NCBI GenBank assembly: GCA_963573385.1
Contig: CAUYLG010076728.1
Span: 1 to 64,000, forward strand
Source of the DNA: Cacajao melanocephalus
Taxonomy: Eukaryota; Chordata; Mammalia; Primates; Pitheciidae
Reading direction: 5' to 3'
Length of the DNA stretch: 64,000 bases
Position 1 is the stretch's first letter, and every line of letters begins with the position of its first letter. The notes beneath the pieces are model-generated. The model made no database searches, was not told the origin of the DNA, and was given only the letters and a program-made list of their open reading frames with translations. A program made the position numbers and the translations under genes. This document shows, piece by piece, positions 1 through 12,177 of this stretch.

Positions 1-34
1 CCTGGGCAGTAGAACAAGAATCCTGTTCTCTCTC
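1..34 (+). mobile_element. Alu 3' tail (window-truncated)
   Basis: The window opens in the last bases of an Alu right arm (cctgggca..agaacaagaa). Only the 3' end is visible; the rest lies upstream of the window. Confidence 0.6.
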
Positions 35-138
35 CCTCTTTTTCTTCCTCTTTCTTTCTCTCATACATTCTTTTTCTTTCTTTCTTTCACTCTCACTTTC
101 TTTCCTCTCTTTTTCTTTCTTTCAAAAAAAAAAAAAAA
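35..138. repeat. Pyrimidine-rich CTTT-type simple repeat with A-run
   Basis: An imperfect TTTC/CTTT tract follows the Alu tail and ends in an A-run at about 124-138. Such tracts commonly grow from Alu tails. Confidence 0.8.
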
Positions 139-529
139 GAAGAGATACTGATTTTTCCTTTGAAAAATATAAGTCTATTTCTCATTTGATTGCCTTCTGT
201 TCATTAGAGACAAGCTGAATCATCTGTTAGATTTGGTATTACAGCAGTCAATCAAGAAGATTTCTAGAAGTTGAGTTCGAAGCATCCTGAATGGCCTACA
301 CAGCAGCAGCTCCAGGCATGAAGGTTGCTCATTGTCTAGCTTCAGCCTGCAGGGCTTCTTTAAATCCTAGGGGAAAGTCAGTTACAAATACCTATAGTCC
401 CAATAAAGTTCTTGGCAATCAGGTTTTAGCTCTCAGTGGTGCCAAGTCAGGAGAGTGGGAGAAAAATTGAAAATGTTAAGTTGGAGAGTTGTAGTCAGAT
501 ATTGGAGGAAACTAGAAAGAACTAAAAAT
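139..529. other. No gene or repeat recognised
   Basis: Unique-looking sequence of ordinary composition. No long open frame and no repeat family that I can name. Confidence 0.5.
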
Positions 530-802
530 TGGTAGCATCCCACCTATAATCTCACACTTTGCGAGGTTGAGGAGGGTGGATCCCTTGAGTTCAGGAGTTT
601 GAGACCAGGCTCGGCAACATGGCAAGACCTCATCTCTACCAAAAATATAAAAAAGTAGCTGGGCATGGTGGTATGCACCTGTGGTTCCAGCTACTTGGGA
701 GGCTGAGGTAGGAGGATTACTTGAGGCTGGGGGATGGGGGAGTTGCAGTGAGCCAAGATCATGCCACTATACTCCCCTGTGTGACAGTGCCAGACCCTAT
801 CA
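530..802 (+). mobile_element. AluJ: Old Alu (AluJ-like), sense
   Basis: Two Alu arms are readable: a left arm with gaggttgaggagggtgga and a right arm with agctgggcatggtggt followed by gggaggctgaggtagga. Heavy divergence in the left arm suggests an old J-type copy. It ends directly in the GAAA tract that follows, which probably grew from its A-tail. Confidence 0.85.
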
Positions 803-861
803 AGAGAAAGAAAGAAGAAAGAAAGAAAGAGAAAGAAAGAAAGCAAGAAAGAGAAAGAAAG

Positions 862-927
<66 letters not shown>

Positions 928-1030
928 GAAAGAAAGAAAGAAAGAAAGGAAAGAAAGAGAGAGAAAGAAGTAGAGAAAGAAAGAGAAAGAAAGAGAGGAA
1001 GGAAGGAAGGAGGGAAGGAAGGAAGGAAGA
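803..1030 (+). repeat. (GAAA)n / (GGAA)n microsatellite, about 230 bp
   Basis: An almost pure purine strand of GAAA units with interspersed GAAAGA, grading to GGAA near 996-1,028. Lys/Arg/Glu-rich open frames on this strand, and Ser/Phe/Leu-rich ones on the other, are artefacts of the repeat. Long purine/pyrimidine mirror tracts can adopt triplex (H-DNA) form. Confidence 0.95.
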
Positions 1031-1149
1031 CTGGTGGTAATAACTGGCAAAATGTGCAAGATGGAAGGAGCTAGTGCAATTTACAAGTAGATAACAAAGT
1101 CTCAAAAACAATGAGCAGGATTAGAGCCTGATAATCCAAAAGGATTCAA

Positions 1150-3081
1150 CTTGAAGAACTCCCTTTACTCTCTGTAGCATTTCTTATAAGGCAGTTCTAG
1201 TGGTGACAAACTTCATCAATTTTTGTTTTTCTAGGGCATTTTTTGTCTCTTCTTCATTTTTGAATGACAGTTTTGTCAGGTATAGTGTTCTTGGTTGGCC
1301 AGGTTTTTTTTCCTTTTGACCCTTTGAATATATCCTTCCACTCTCTCCTGTCCTGCAAAGGTTCTGCTGAGAAGTCTACTGATGGTCTTACAGAGGCTCC
1401 TTTTTAAAGTAACAAGTCGTTTTTCTCTTGCTGCTTTCAAAATTCTTTCTTTGTCTTTGACTTTTGACAACTTAATTACAATGTGTCTCTGTATAGACCT
1501 CTTTAGATTCAATCTTTTACGGTTCTTTAGGTTTCATGAATCTAGATGTCCATTTTCCTCCTCAGATTTGGGAAGCTTTCACCCATTATTTTTTAAAATA
1601 AACTTTTGCCTTTTTCTCTTCCTTCTTTACTTCTGGAATTGTTGTAAGTCTATGTTAGTTCACTTGATGGTGTTCCGTAAGTTCCATAGGCTTTCCTCAC
1701 TCTTTTTCATTCTTTTTTGTTGTTGTCGTTCCCCTGACTGGATAATTTCAAATGATCTGTCTTTGAGTTCATTGATTCTTTCTTCTGTTCAATCAAGTAT
1801 ATGTGTGATGTTCCCTATTGAATTTTCAGTTCAGTCATTTTATTCCCCAGTTCCAGAATTTCTATATAATTCCTTTTTTATGATTTCTACCTCTTTAACT
1901 TCTCATTTTGTTCATGTATTGTTTTCTGACTTCATTTACTTTCTGTGTTCTCTTGTAGATCACTGAGCTTCTTTAAGATGATTAGTTTGAATTCTTTGTC
2001 AGAAAATTTGTAGATCTACATTTCTTTGAGGTCAGTCACTGAAGTTTTATTTGGTTCTCTGTTGGTATTATGCTTCTCCAATTCTTCATGTTCCTTGTGA
2101 CTTTGTGTTGGTGTCTGCACATTTGAAGAAACAGTCACCTCTTTGAAGCTTTATGAACTGGCTTCATCAGGGAAAGACCATCAGGAAAAGAGATTCTAGG
2201 TGTCTCTCAAAGCTTTTCTATGGATGCACCCACTCCACTCTTCTTGCTCCTTCCTAGAGGAGAAGTCTTAGGATTTTCGGTCTTCTCTCAATCCTGCAGA
2301 GCCATGCTAAGTTCTGAGAGCTGTTTAATTCTTTTCCCCAGGGCAGTGCACCAAGATGTTGGAACCATGGGTGCAAGCTCCACTTCTGTCCCTCCACTCT
2401 GAATAATCAATCACACGTTTCTCCAAATTCTGCAGTTGAGCCAGCTGGAGGAGATCCATGCCAGCTTCTGTTATCTGTGTACCATCTGTGAGGGTACGTG
2501 AGGCACCATTTGTGGAGGCATGTGCAAGCTGACTACCAAAGTGATTGGGCTAGTTGGCTGCTGAGGTCTGTGGATGGGATGACCAGTGGGATCCACAGGC
2601 TGGCTGGCAGGGTCTGCAGGCTGGTTATTGAAATCTGCTTGTCAGTTTGTGTGAGTATCTGCCCCTTTACTTTGTTCTTGACTGCCTCCAGGCCATCTAG
2701 TCATACTGGTTCCCTCAGCATTCTGGGTGAGGAGAGAGAGGAGCATTCTGGACAGCACCCTCAAGGACTAGGGAAGCTGAACGCTCACGTCACTTTCTCT
2801 TTCCCCCTTAGGAAAAATCACAGGCTGAGGGGGTATCTTTTGGCCCTGAATTGCGCCAGCTTGGAAGAAAGATAATGCAGGTAAAGTGAAAATACTATTC
2901 TTACCCTTTTCAGCGTGGGTATTCTCTGATTTTGTGCTCCACTAAGGTACTGGATGGAGCCTGTCAACTGGACTCTGGAGCTACTATAAAGGTATTTTAT
3001 TCTGTGGATAATTGTTGAATTGGTATTTCTGTGGCAATAAGGGCTGGGAATTCCTATGCCTCCATCTTGCTGACATCACTC
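1150..3081 (-). mobile_element. L1: Old L1, 5' part only (ORF1 + 5' UTR), antisense
   Basis: Read on the minus strand, the element starts near 3,081 with gtgatgtcagcaagatgga. The same kind of start is seen in the larger antisense L1 ending at 60,245. A 5' UTR follows, then ORF1. The minus-strand frame at 1,276-1,512 contains KVKDKERILKAAREK, the conserved C-terminal motif of L1 ORF1p. Homology stops near 1,150, about where ORF1 ends; ORF2 and the 3' UTR are absent. Most L1 copies lack the 5' end instead, so deletion or rearrangement next to the Alu/GAAA block is likely. Confidence 0.85.
1276..1512 (-). pseudogene. L1 ORF1p C-terminal remnant
   Basis: An open stretch of 78 codons homologous to the RNA-binding/C-terminal domain of L1 ORF1p, with a KDKERILKAAREKR motif. 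L1 ORF1p is the trimeric RNA chaperone of the L1 particle. Here only the C-terminal part stays in frame, so the protein is not functional. Confidence 0.8.
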
Positions 3082-3983
3082 TTTCTACAATTTTTATATC
3101 CATTAAATTTCTGTCCTACATTTTCCTCTTTATACTTTAGGACAAAATTACTCTTTTTCCCTTAACAAATATATATCCTGCATACCTTGCAGGCTTTGCA
3201 TACAATTTCCCTTTGTCCTTATTGTCACTTTCATTCTACTTACATCAACTTAATACACATGGTCTTAACAATTATGCTTGGATTGTTCATTAAAATTTCA
3301 TAAGACATTAAACAAAGCCAGCCATCGTCTCAAGTTACTGCCCTGATAAATATTTTTATAGCACATGCACATTAAGCAAGTATCAAAAAGCAAAATCCTA
3401 AAAAAATAAATATATGAGTTTTTTGTTTTACTGCTGCTCTTGATATATATGAAGTCATGGATGTCAAGAAATTTATTTTCATGCATCTTTACTCATACAT
3501 TTGTTTAGTTTGAATTTATAATTTTTATAATTTTAATCATGTGGCAGATGTAATATCACCTTATTTGAGTAGTAAACCCAAACAGAATACAAATGTACAT
3601 TCATATTAAAAATAATGTTAATTTAGAAGACATATCTGTTTTTATGAAACCAATAATATCACACTAGACTTATTTGCCAAAGATTTACCTAAACTGTACT
3701 TGAACAATATTTGGGTTTGTTTCTATATTTCTGGGAGTTTTAGAAATATTTAATTTATATAAGTACTTCTGTATATGTAAGCCAATTTGAATAGCACTTC
3801 TTTATGGGATTTTGTGAATTAACTTGGAAATACCATCTGGAGGTAGGAAACTATCATATATACATATTTACATACTTAAATGAACATATAAACAGACACA
3901 AACAGAAGCTAAAATTTTAGCTTCCATTCTAAAATTTTAACCATGAGTCAGGTAAAAATACAGTAATATAAACTCACTAATTT
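3082..3983. other. AT-rich stretch, nothing assigned
   Basis: A/T-rich sequence with no credible open frame or named repeat. Its last 16 bases (3,968-3,983) are the left target-site duplication of the next Alu. Confidence 0.5.
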
Positions 3984-5045
<1,062 letters not shown>

Positions 5046-5049
5046 AAAA

Positions 5050-5176
5050 TTTCAGCACAGGAATCAGGTAATAAATTTCCACTTGAAACAAAGAGCCAGA
5101 AAGAAGGACTTTCAGCCCAAGAGTCAGGGAGTGAATATCTACTTGAAACAAAGAGCCAAGAAGAACTTCCAGCTTA
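5050..5176 (+). repeat. 60-bp tandem repeat, about 2.2 copies
   Basis: Two adjacent units start with tttcag at 5,050 and 5,110 and share acttgaaacaaagagcca near their ends. A partial third start (cttccagctta) lies at 5,165, and a partial earlier unit contains acaaagagccaa at about 5,028. A 93-codon open frame (4,896-5,177) spans the array, so its peptide is repetitive (SAQES..LETKSQ twice). No protein family recognised. Confidence 0.8.
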
Positions 5177-5604
5177 GGAGATGCCTTTCAATTACAAATG
5201 CTGAGATTCTATACTAGCCTCAGAGAGTATATTCAAAATCTTAAGAATTCAAACTTGGCCAATACCCTGCTTCAGTGGACTGGTATTCAGAGCATTGGCT
5301 CAGGAGCTGGACTACCACTGAATCTCTAATCCATCTTTACTCGGGGTCCTAGTGAGAAGCTTGGGGATCCAATGATGACTCTGATCCTGTTTCACTCATA
5401 GTCACCATAACCGTTAAAGAAAAATTATTCTGATATTTGTTAAAATGATAATGAAGACTATTCAGGCCTATTGAGACATTCATCAAAACTATCACAATAG
5501 GGAAGAGAGGTCAGGCTCAACTCTGAATACAACAAAGACAGATGAGGATTTGTGGCCAATGAGCAGAGTGGTGGTTGGGGAGTCAGTGAATGGAAAATTA
5601 CTAA

Positions 5605-5820
5605 GAGGAAACATCAGGAGTAAGGAGATTTTTGCTAATCCTACTTAACAGGATTCTTGCTGAAGGCAGACCAGGGTGATCAGACATCAAGAATGGAAAA
5701 TGAGGAATTTGATCAGATATCAAGAGTAATAAGATTTCAAGGAGGGGGAGAGTCTCACTAAACTGACTTAGCAAGATTCTTGCTAAAACTAGGCTAGGCA
5801 GATTGAAGACAAGGTCCAAG
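5605..5820. repeat. Degenerate direct repeat, about 122-bp offset
   Basis: A block around acttaacaggattcttgctg (5,643) recurs as acttagcaagattcttgct (5,765). A smaller gatcaga(c/t)atcaaga pair lies between them. This may be part of an old unassigned LTR or satellite-like repeat. Confidence 0.5.
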
Positions 5821-6574
5821 AATGAGGCCTAGTTGAAAAGAAGGTTCAGAGGAACCAGCCTAAAGTTTGGTCAAAGAGAGAGTCTTTATCAACATGTGTT
5901 CACTTTACATCTGTATGAAAGTCATTATTGTATTTTCTTTGACAATTATCCGTTAATACAGCCAATGCTTTTGAAGAGATTAGGATAGCACCTGGTACAT
6001 TGCAAGCATTCAACAAAGTTGTTGTTGAGTTATTATGACTGCTGCTGTTGTTCTATTGATATGAATCAAGGTTCCAACAAGAAAAAAATCTCAGCCCAGA
6101 TGGTTCAAATTAAGAGACTTGAGTGAAGAGATTACTTTATGAGCAGGGTAAAGGAACCAACGCGGGATATTAAAGCTCCAAGAAACTATGATGAGCAACC
6201 AGTACCTTACCTGTGCTGAAGGAGATGGGGAGGAAATAGTGTCACTGGATCCCAGTGAGAACTTGGGCCATAGAAAAGGGGCCATCTATCAGGATATGTT
6301 GTTATGAAGGGACCCAGCTCTCGCCAGAGATGGAGTGCTGAAACAGGGAGAAACCGGTAAACAAATACTCTAAACTTTCTCTCTTACTGCCTTCTTTATC
6401 ACCTGCTGGGCCCTCTTATTGGATGAATCCAGTTAGAAATCAGCTGGCAGGGGAGCATGGGTGATGCAGTCTGCCTCTCCTGGCACAGATCAGGGCAAAG
6501 AAGGGTAAAGAATGCATCTTGGGGAAGGGGGCTGAAGAATGATCAGCACAATTATTACTACTATATTTTTATAA
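5821..6574. other. Unassigned sequence
   Basis: No gene seen. The part from 6,060 to 6,400 (tccaacaagaaaaaaatctc onward) has the look of an old dispersed repeat that I cannot name. Confidence 0.4.
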
Positions 6575-6795
6575 TGCTCAAAGCCTATGGAATATTCAAA
6601 ACCAATAATAAACCCTAATGACTATGGACTTTGGGTGATAATGCTGTCAATGTAGGTTCATCGATGGTAAAGAAAATGTACCACTCTAGTGGGGGATAGT
6701 GATAATAGGGGATGCTGTGCCACTGTGGGAGCAGTGGGTATATGGAAAATCTCTGTACATTCCACTCAATTTTTCTGTGAACCTAAAACTGCAAT
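6575..6795 (+). mobile_element. L1M: L1M-type 3' end, sense
   Basis: It carries hallmark L1M 3' UTR phrases: ctatggactttgggtgataa, tgtaccactctagtgggg, and aaatctctgtacattcc followed by gaacctaaaactgc and an A-rich end. It is 5'-truncated. A younger L1 begins almost at its A-tail. Confidence 0.85.
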
Positions 6796-6806
6796 AAAAA
6801 ATTAAA

Positions 6807-8320
6807 ATTGATCATCGTGGTGGATGGGAGGCAGGACTAGATTGCAGCTCCGACTTGGATGGACAGAGCAGAGTGTGGAGGCTCGCATTGTGAATTTTAG
6901 CTCCAGATCGACTGCAAGAACAAACCAGCAATCCCGAGAGGACCCACAGACCCTTTGAAGGTAGTAGACTGCTCCTGCAGGACCCAGGAGACACCACACA
7001 TACTGTGAGTGCCCCAACTGCGAAAGTGGGAAAGGGAGAGCCTCCTCTCCCAACATACACCCCCACTCGAGAAACTGAAGGTCTGTTTGCAGGAGAAGTT
7101 TCTGATCTTACCTGGAGCTGAGTAAATTTAGAGAGCCAAGTGAAATTCAGGGGTAGAGGAAGCAGCAGGAAGGCCCTGGGAGCTTGCTGGGTCCCCAGGC
7201 AGGCCATTCCTGCCTGGCACCACAGCGATCCATTGGGAGGGTGGTCAGAGGAGCAGGGGGTGGGAAAACACCACAGGAAGAAGGAAATCTCCAGCTGAAC
7301 TTTGTAACAATTTGAACAGGGTGAGAAGCCTCCTGGCCAGAACTCAGGGAGTGAATCCAGTTTGCAGACTCCACAGGTGGGGGAAGAACCAAGCCCTTTT
7401 CTTTCACAGCTGGGAGGTGGGTAGCCTAGGGCAAGTTCTCAGGCCTGGCACACCCACTGCCTGGAAACAGACTTGGGGCTGTTAGAGGGGGCATGGTGGG
7501 AGTGAGACTGGTCCTTCGGTTTGCATGGGAGCTGGGTGAGAACTGTGACTGCTGGCTTTCCCACACTTCCCTGACAACACAACCTGCATTACTCAGCAGA
7601 GGCAGCCATAATCCTCCTAGGTACAACTCCATTGACCTGAGAACCTCACCCCTATTCCCCACAGCAGCTGCAGCAAGACCTGCCCAAGGAGAATCTGAGC
7701 TCAGACACACCTAGCCCTGCCTCCAACTGATGGTACTTCTCTACCCACCCTGGTAGCTGAAAACAAAGGGCACATAATTTTGGGAGTTCTAGGGCCCCAC
7801 CCACCACTGGTTCCTCTTCATTCTACCACAGCTGATGTTCTCTGGAAAGCACCACCTCCTGGCTGGAGACCAACCAGCACAAAAATAGAGCATTAAACCA
7901 CCAAAACTAAGAACCCTCACAGAGTCCATTGCACCCCCCTGCCACCTCTACCAGAACAGTTGCTGATATCCATGGCTGAGAGACCCATAGACAGTTCACA
8001 TCACAGAACTCTGCAGACAACCACCAGTACAGCTCGGAGCCAGGTAGACTTGCTGGGGGGCTAGACCCAAAAGAGAGACAACAATCATTGCAGTTCAGCT
8101 CATAGGAAGCCACATCCATAGGAAAAGGGAGAGAATACTATATCAAGGGAACACCCTGTGGGACAAAATAATCTGAAAAACAGCCTTCTGTCCTAGACCT
8201 TCCCTCTGACAGAGCCAACCCAAATGAGAAAGAACCAGAAAACCTACTCTGGTAATATGACAAAACTAGGCTCTTTAACACCCCCCCACACACACACAAA
8301 ATCACACTTGTTCACCAGCA
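6807..8320 (+). promoter_or_regulatory. L1 5' UTR (internal promoter region, decayed)
   Basis: G/C-richer leader of the L1, recognisable from gatgggaggcaggactagat through repeated G-rich phrases such as ccctgggagcttgctgg. In live L1s this segment drives sense Pol II transcription and often antisense transcription. Activity here is unknown. Confidence 0.75.
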
Positions 8321-9270
8321 ATGGATCCAAACCAAGAAGAAATCCCTGATTTACCTGATAAAGAATTCAGGAGGTTAGTTATTAAGTTAATCAAGCTAAT
8401 TAATGTCATTAAGAAATGAAACCAGAGAAAGGCAAAGCCCAATGCAATGAAATACAAAAAAAAAAAAAAAAATACAAAAAATGAAGGGGAAAATATTCAA
8501 GGAAACAGATAGCTTAAAGAAAACAATAAAAAAAAATCAGGAAACACTGGACACACTTATAGAAATGCAAAATGCTCTGGAAAGTCTCAGCAATAGAATT
8601 GAACAAGTAGAAGAAAGAAATTCAGAGTTCAAAGACAAGGTCTTCAAATTAACCTAATCCAACAAAGAAAACGAAAAAAAAAAAGAATAAGAAAATGTGG
8701 ATAAAGCCTCCAAGAAGTCTGGGATTATGTTAAATGACCAAACCTAAGAATAATGGGCATTCCTGAGGAAGAAGAGAATTCTAAAAGCTTGGAAAACATA
8801 TTTGGGGGAATAATCGAGGAAAACTTCCTTGGCCTAGATAGAGACATAAACATCCACATACAAGAAGCACAAAGAACACCTAGGAAATTCATCACAAAAT
8901 GATCATCACCTAGGCACATTGTCATCAGGTTATCCAAAGTTAAGACAAAGGAAAGAGCTGTGAGACAGAAGCATTAGGTAACCTATAAAGGAAAACCTAT
9001 CAGATTAACAGCAGATTTCTCAGCAGAAACCCTACAAGCCCTACCTTTGGCCTCCTCAAATAAAACAATTATCAGCCAAGAATTTTGTAGCCAGCGAAAC
9101 TAAGTATCATATATGAAGGAAAGATACAGTCTTTTTCAGAAAAACAAATGCTGAAAAAATTCGCCACTACCAAGCCACCCTTACAAGAACCGCTAAAAGG
9201 AGCTCTAAATCTTGAAACAAATCCTGTAAACACATCAGAGCAAAATCTCTTTAAAGCATAAATCACACAG
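8321..9270 (+). pseudogene. L1 ORF1 remnant
   Basis: It starts at an ATG with coding potential MDPNQEEIPDLPDKEFRRLV, a typical L1 ORF1p opening. It is then broken by in-frame stops and A-run indels, for example around 8,456-8,475 and 8,677-8,687. Downstream segments still align in sense to the coiled-coil and C-terminal regions. ORF1p is the RNA-binding chaperone of the L1 particle; this copy cannot make it. Confidence 0.85.
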
Positions 9271-9522
9271 AACCTATAAATTAAAAATAGAAGTTAAAAA
9301 GCAAAAATAAAATAAAAAGATGCAGGCAACAAATAGCATAATGAATGCAAAGGTACTTTACATGTCAATCCTAACATTGAATGTAAATGTCTTAAATGCT
9401 CCACTTAAAAGATACAGAAACACAGAATAGGTAAGAACTCACCAATCAGCCATCACTGCCTTCAAGAGACTCACCTAACACATAAGGACTCACATAAACT
9501 TAAAGTAAAGAGGTGGAAAAAG

Positions 9523-9557
9523 GGGAAGGGGGATGGGGAGGAGTAAAAAAAAAAAAA
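9523..9557 (+). mobile_element. 35-bp A-tailed micro-insertion with 16-bp TSD
   Basis: The ORF2 sequence AAAGAGGTGGAAAAAG occurs at 9,507-9,522 and again, exactly, at 9,558-9,573. Between the copies lie about 22 G-rich bases followed by an A-run. The L1 consensus has one copy and no insert. This looks like a very short reverse-transcribed, polyadenylated fragment; filler DNA at a staggered break is the alternative. Confidence 0.7.
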
Positions 9558-9913
9558 AAAGAGGTGGAAAAAGATATTTCATGCAAACAGACACCAAAAG
9601 CAAGCAGGGGTAGCTATTCTTATATCAGACAAAACAAACTTTAAAGCAACAGTAGTTAAAAGAGACAAAGAGAGACAGTACACAATGGTAAAAGACCTGT
9701 CCAACAGGAAAACATTACAATCCTAAACATATATCCACCTAACACTGGAGCTCCCAAATTTATAAAACTAATAGACCAAAGACATGATATAGGCAGCAAC
9801 ACAGAAATAGTGGGGGACTTTAATACTCCAATGACAGCACTAGACAGGTCATCAAGACAGAAACACAACAAAGAAACAATGGATTTAAACTATACCTTGG
9901 AACAAATGGACTT

Positions 9914-9918
<5 letters not shown>

Positions 9919-9965
<47 letters not shown>

Positions 9966-9979
9966 TATATATACATATA

Positions 9980-10010
<31 letters not shown>

Positions 10011-10023
10011 CGATAGATAGATA
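9919..10023. repeat. (TA)n/(CA)n/(GATA)n microsatellite within L1 ORF2
   Basis: About 105 bp of TATATA interrupted by ACACATATAC and GTGTGT, ending gatagatagata. It replaces the short gatatctac segment expected in the L1 endonuclease-coding region, so it expanded in place. Confidence 0.95.
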
Positions 10024-10662
10024 GAACATTTCATCCAACAGCTGCAGAAAACACATTCTATTCAACAATGAATGGAACTTTCTCCAAGACAGACCACATG
10101 ATAGGCCATAAAACAAGCCTCAATAAATTTAATAAAATTTAAATTATATCAAGCACTCTCTCAGATCACAGTGGAATAAAACTGGAAATCAACTCCAAAT
10201 GGAACCTTCAAAACCATATAAATACATGGAAATTAAATAACCTACTCCTGAATGAGCATTGGGTCAAAAATGAAATCAAGGTGGAAATTAAAAAATTCTT
10301 TGAACTGAATGACAATAATGACACAAACTATCAAAACCTCTGGCATACAGCAAAGGCAGTGCTAAGAGGAAAGTTCATAGACTTAAACACCTACATTCAA
10401 AATACTGAAAGAGCACAAATTGACACTCTAAGCTCACACCTCAAGGAACTAGAAAAGCAAGAACAAACTAAACCCAAGCCCAGCAGAAGAAAGGAAATAA
10501 TCAAGATCACAGCAGAACTAAATGAAATTGAAACAAAAAAATTAAAAAGATAAATGAAAAGCTAGTTCTCTGAAAAGATAAATAAAATTGATAGACTATT
10601 AGCAAGATTAACCAAGAAAAGAAAAGAGAAAATCCAAATAATCTCATTAAGAAATGAAACAG

Positions 10663-11007
<345 letters not shown>

Positions 11008-11288
11008 TCAAGGCTACTATGAACACCTTTACACACATAAACTAGAAAATCTAGAAGAGATGGATGAATTGCTGGAAAAATATAATCCTCCTAGCTAAAA
11101 TCTAAAAGAATTAGATACCCTGAACAGACCAATAACAAGCAGCAAGATTTAAATGGTAATTTAACAGTTACCAGCAAAAACAAGTCCAGGACCAGACGGA
11201 TTCACAGCAGAATTCTACCAGACATCCAAAGAAGAATTGGTACCAATCCTTTTGACACTATTCCACAAAATAGAGAAAGAAGGGACCC

Positions 11289-11374
11289 TCATTCTATGTA
11301 GCAAGCATCATTCTATGTAGCAAGCATTCATTCTATGTAGCTCATTCTATGTAGCTCATTCTATGTAGCAAGCA
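11289..11374 (+). repeat. Minisatellite of about 5 tcattctatgtag units in L1 ORF2
   Basis: Units of 14 or about 19-20 bases (tcattctatgtag with or without caagca) are repeated five times where the L1 consensus has one. Both longer and shorter unit forms are present. Confidence 0.92.
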
Positions 11375-11484
11375 TCACCCTAATACCAAAACCAGGAAAG
11401 GACATAACCAAAAAAGAAAACTACAGACCAATATCCTTGATGAACATAGATGCTAAAATCCTTAAGAAAATACTAGCTAACTGA

Positions 11485-11583
<99 letters not shown>

Positions 11584-12177
11584 TGAGACGTTGATTACCA
11601 CCTGTGGAGGTCTGTCCTGCAGACCCTGACTCAGCGATGGATGAATAAATACATTCTCAGACATAGAATACAGTGTAAGAGTTGGGCTCTTACATCAGCT
11701 GCTCTCAGAGGGTGATTGCAGCTAACCAACAACAATTCCCTGTTCCTCCTCACATTTATTCAGTATAGATTTAATAACAGAGGTTCTAAGTCAACACACT
11801 TGTGGATAATTAACATCATTAAAAGAGTGGTTTTACAAATGATAAAAGGTTTTGGTTCCTGGGCCCAGAACAAACACCATTAACAGGTAATCCCCTTTCA
11901 ACCTCCCCCTGAGAGGACCATCTGGCACAAAGTTTACATAAGTAAACAGAGTAGAGACAAAGGAATGTGGGGTAAACAGACTTAACTGGGGAAACTTTTA
12001 TTATCCCTAATCTTCACCCTATTACCTAATGCTCTAAAGTAAGAACTGGCTGCCTTCAGCCTGTTCCATAAGTTAATAAAAACCTTTTGACCTTCTAAAA
12101 GATTAGAGACTATAATTTTACAACTTTCCCTAATATTCCCTTAATATTTTGCCAACCACCCTGAGTGAATCTCAACA
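11584..12177 (-). mobile_element. Solo LTR (ERV2/HERV-K-like by TSD length) inside L1 ORF2
   Basis: A 594-bp block foreign to L1 with TG..CA ends on both strands. It is flanked by GTGATA (11,578-11,583) and GTGAAA (12,178-12,183), a 6-bp duplication with one mismatch; L1 ORF2 resumes after it. Six-base duplications are typical of class II (ERV-K) integrations. The minus orientation starts TGTTGAGA and has an AATAAA signal at 11,755-11,760, about 170 bp before its 3' end. A plus-strand AATAAA at about 12,075 leaves orientation uncertain. No internal viral region remains, implying LTR-LTR recombination. Confidence 0.75.

Noticed and set aside
681..1111. Four overlapping open frames of 103-122 codons, Lys/Arg/Glu-rich on one strand and Ser/Phe/Leu-rich on the other
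   Set aside because: They are translations of the GAAA microsatellite and the Alu.
1382..1966. 194-codon open frame on the plus strand
   Set aside because: It is the antisense of L1 ORF1/5' region; hydrophobic composition comes from the T-rich complement of an A-rich coding strand.
9820..10116. Tyr/Ile-rich frames around 9,810-10,116
   Set aside because: Produced by the TA/CA microsatellite.
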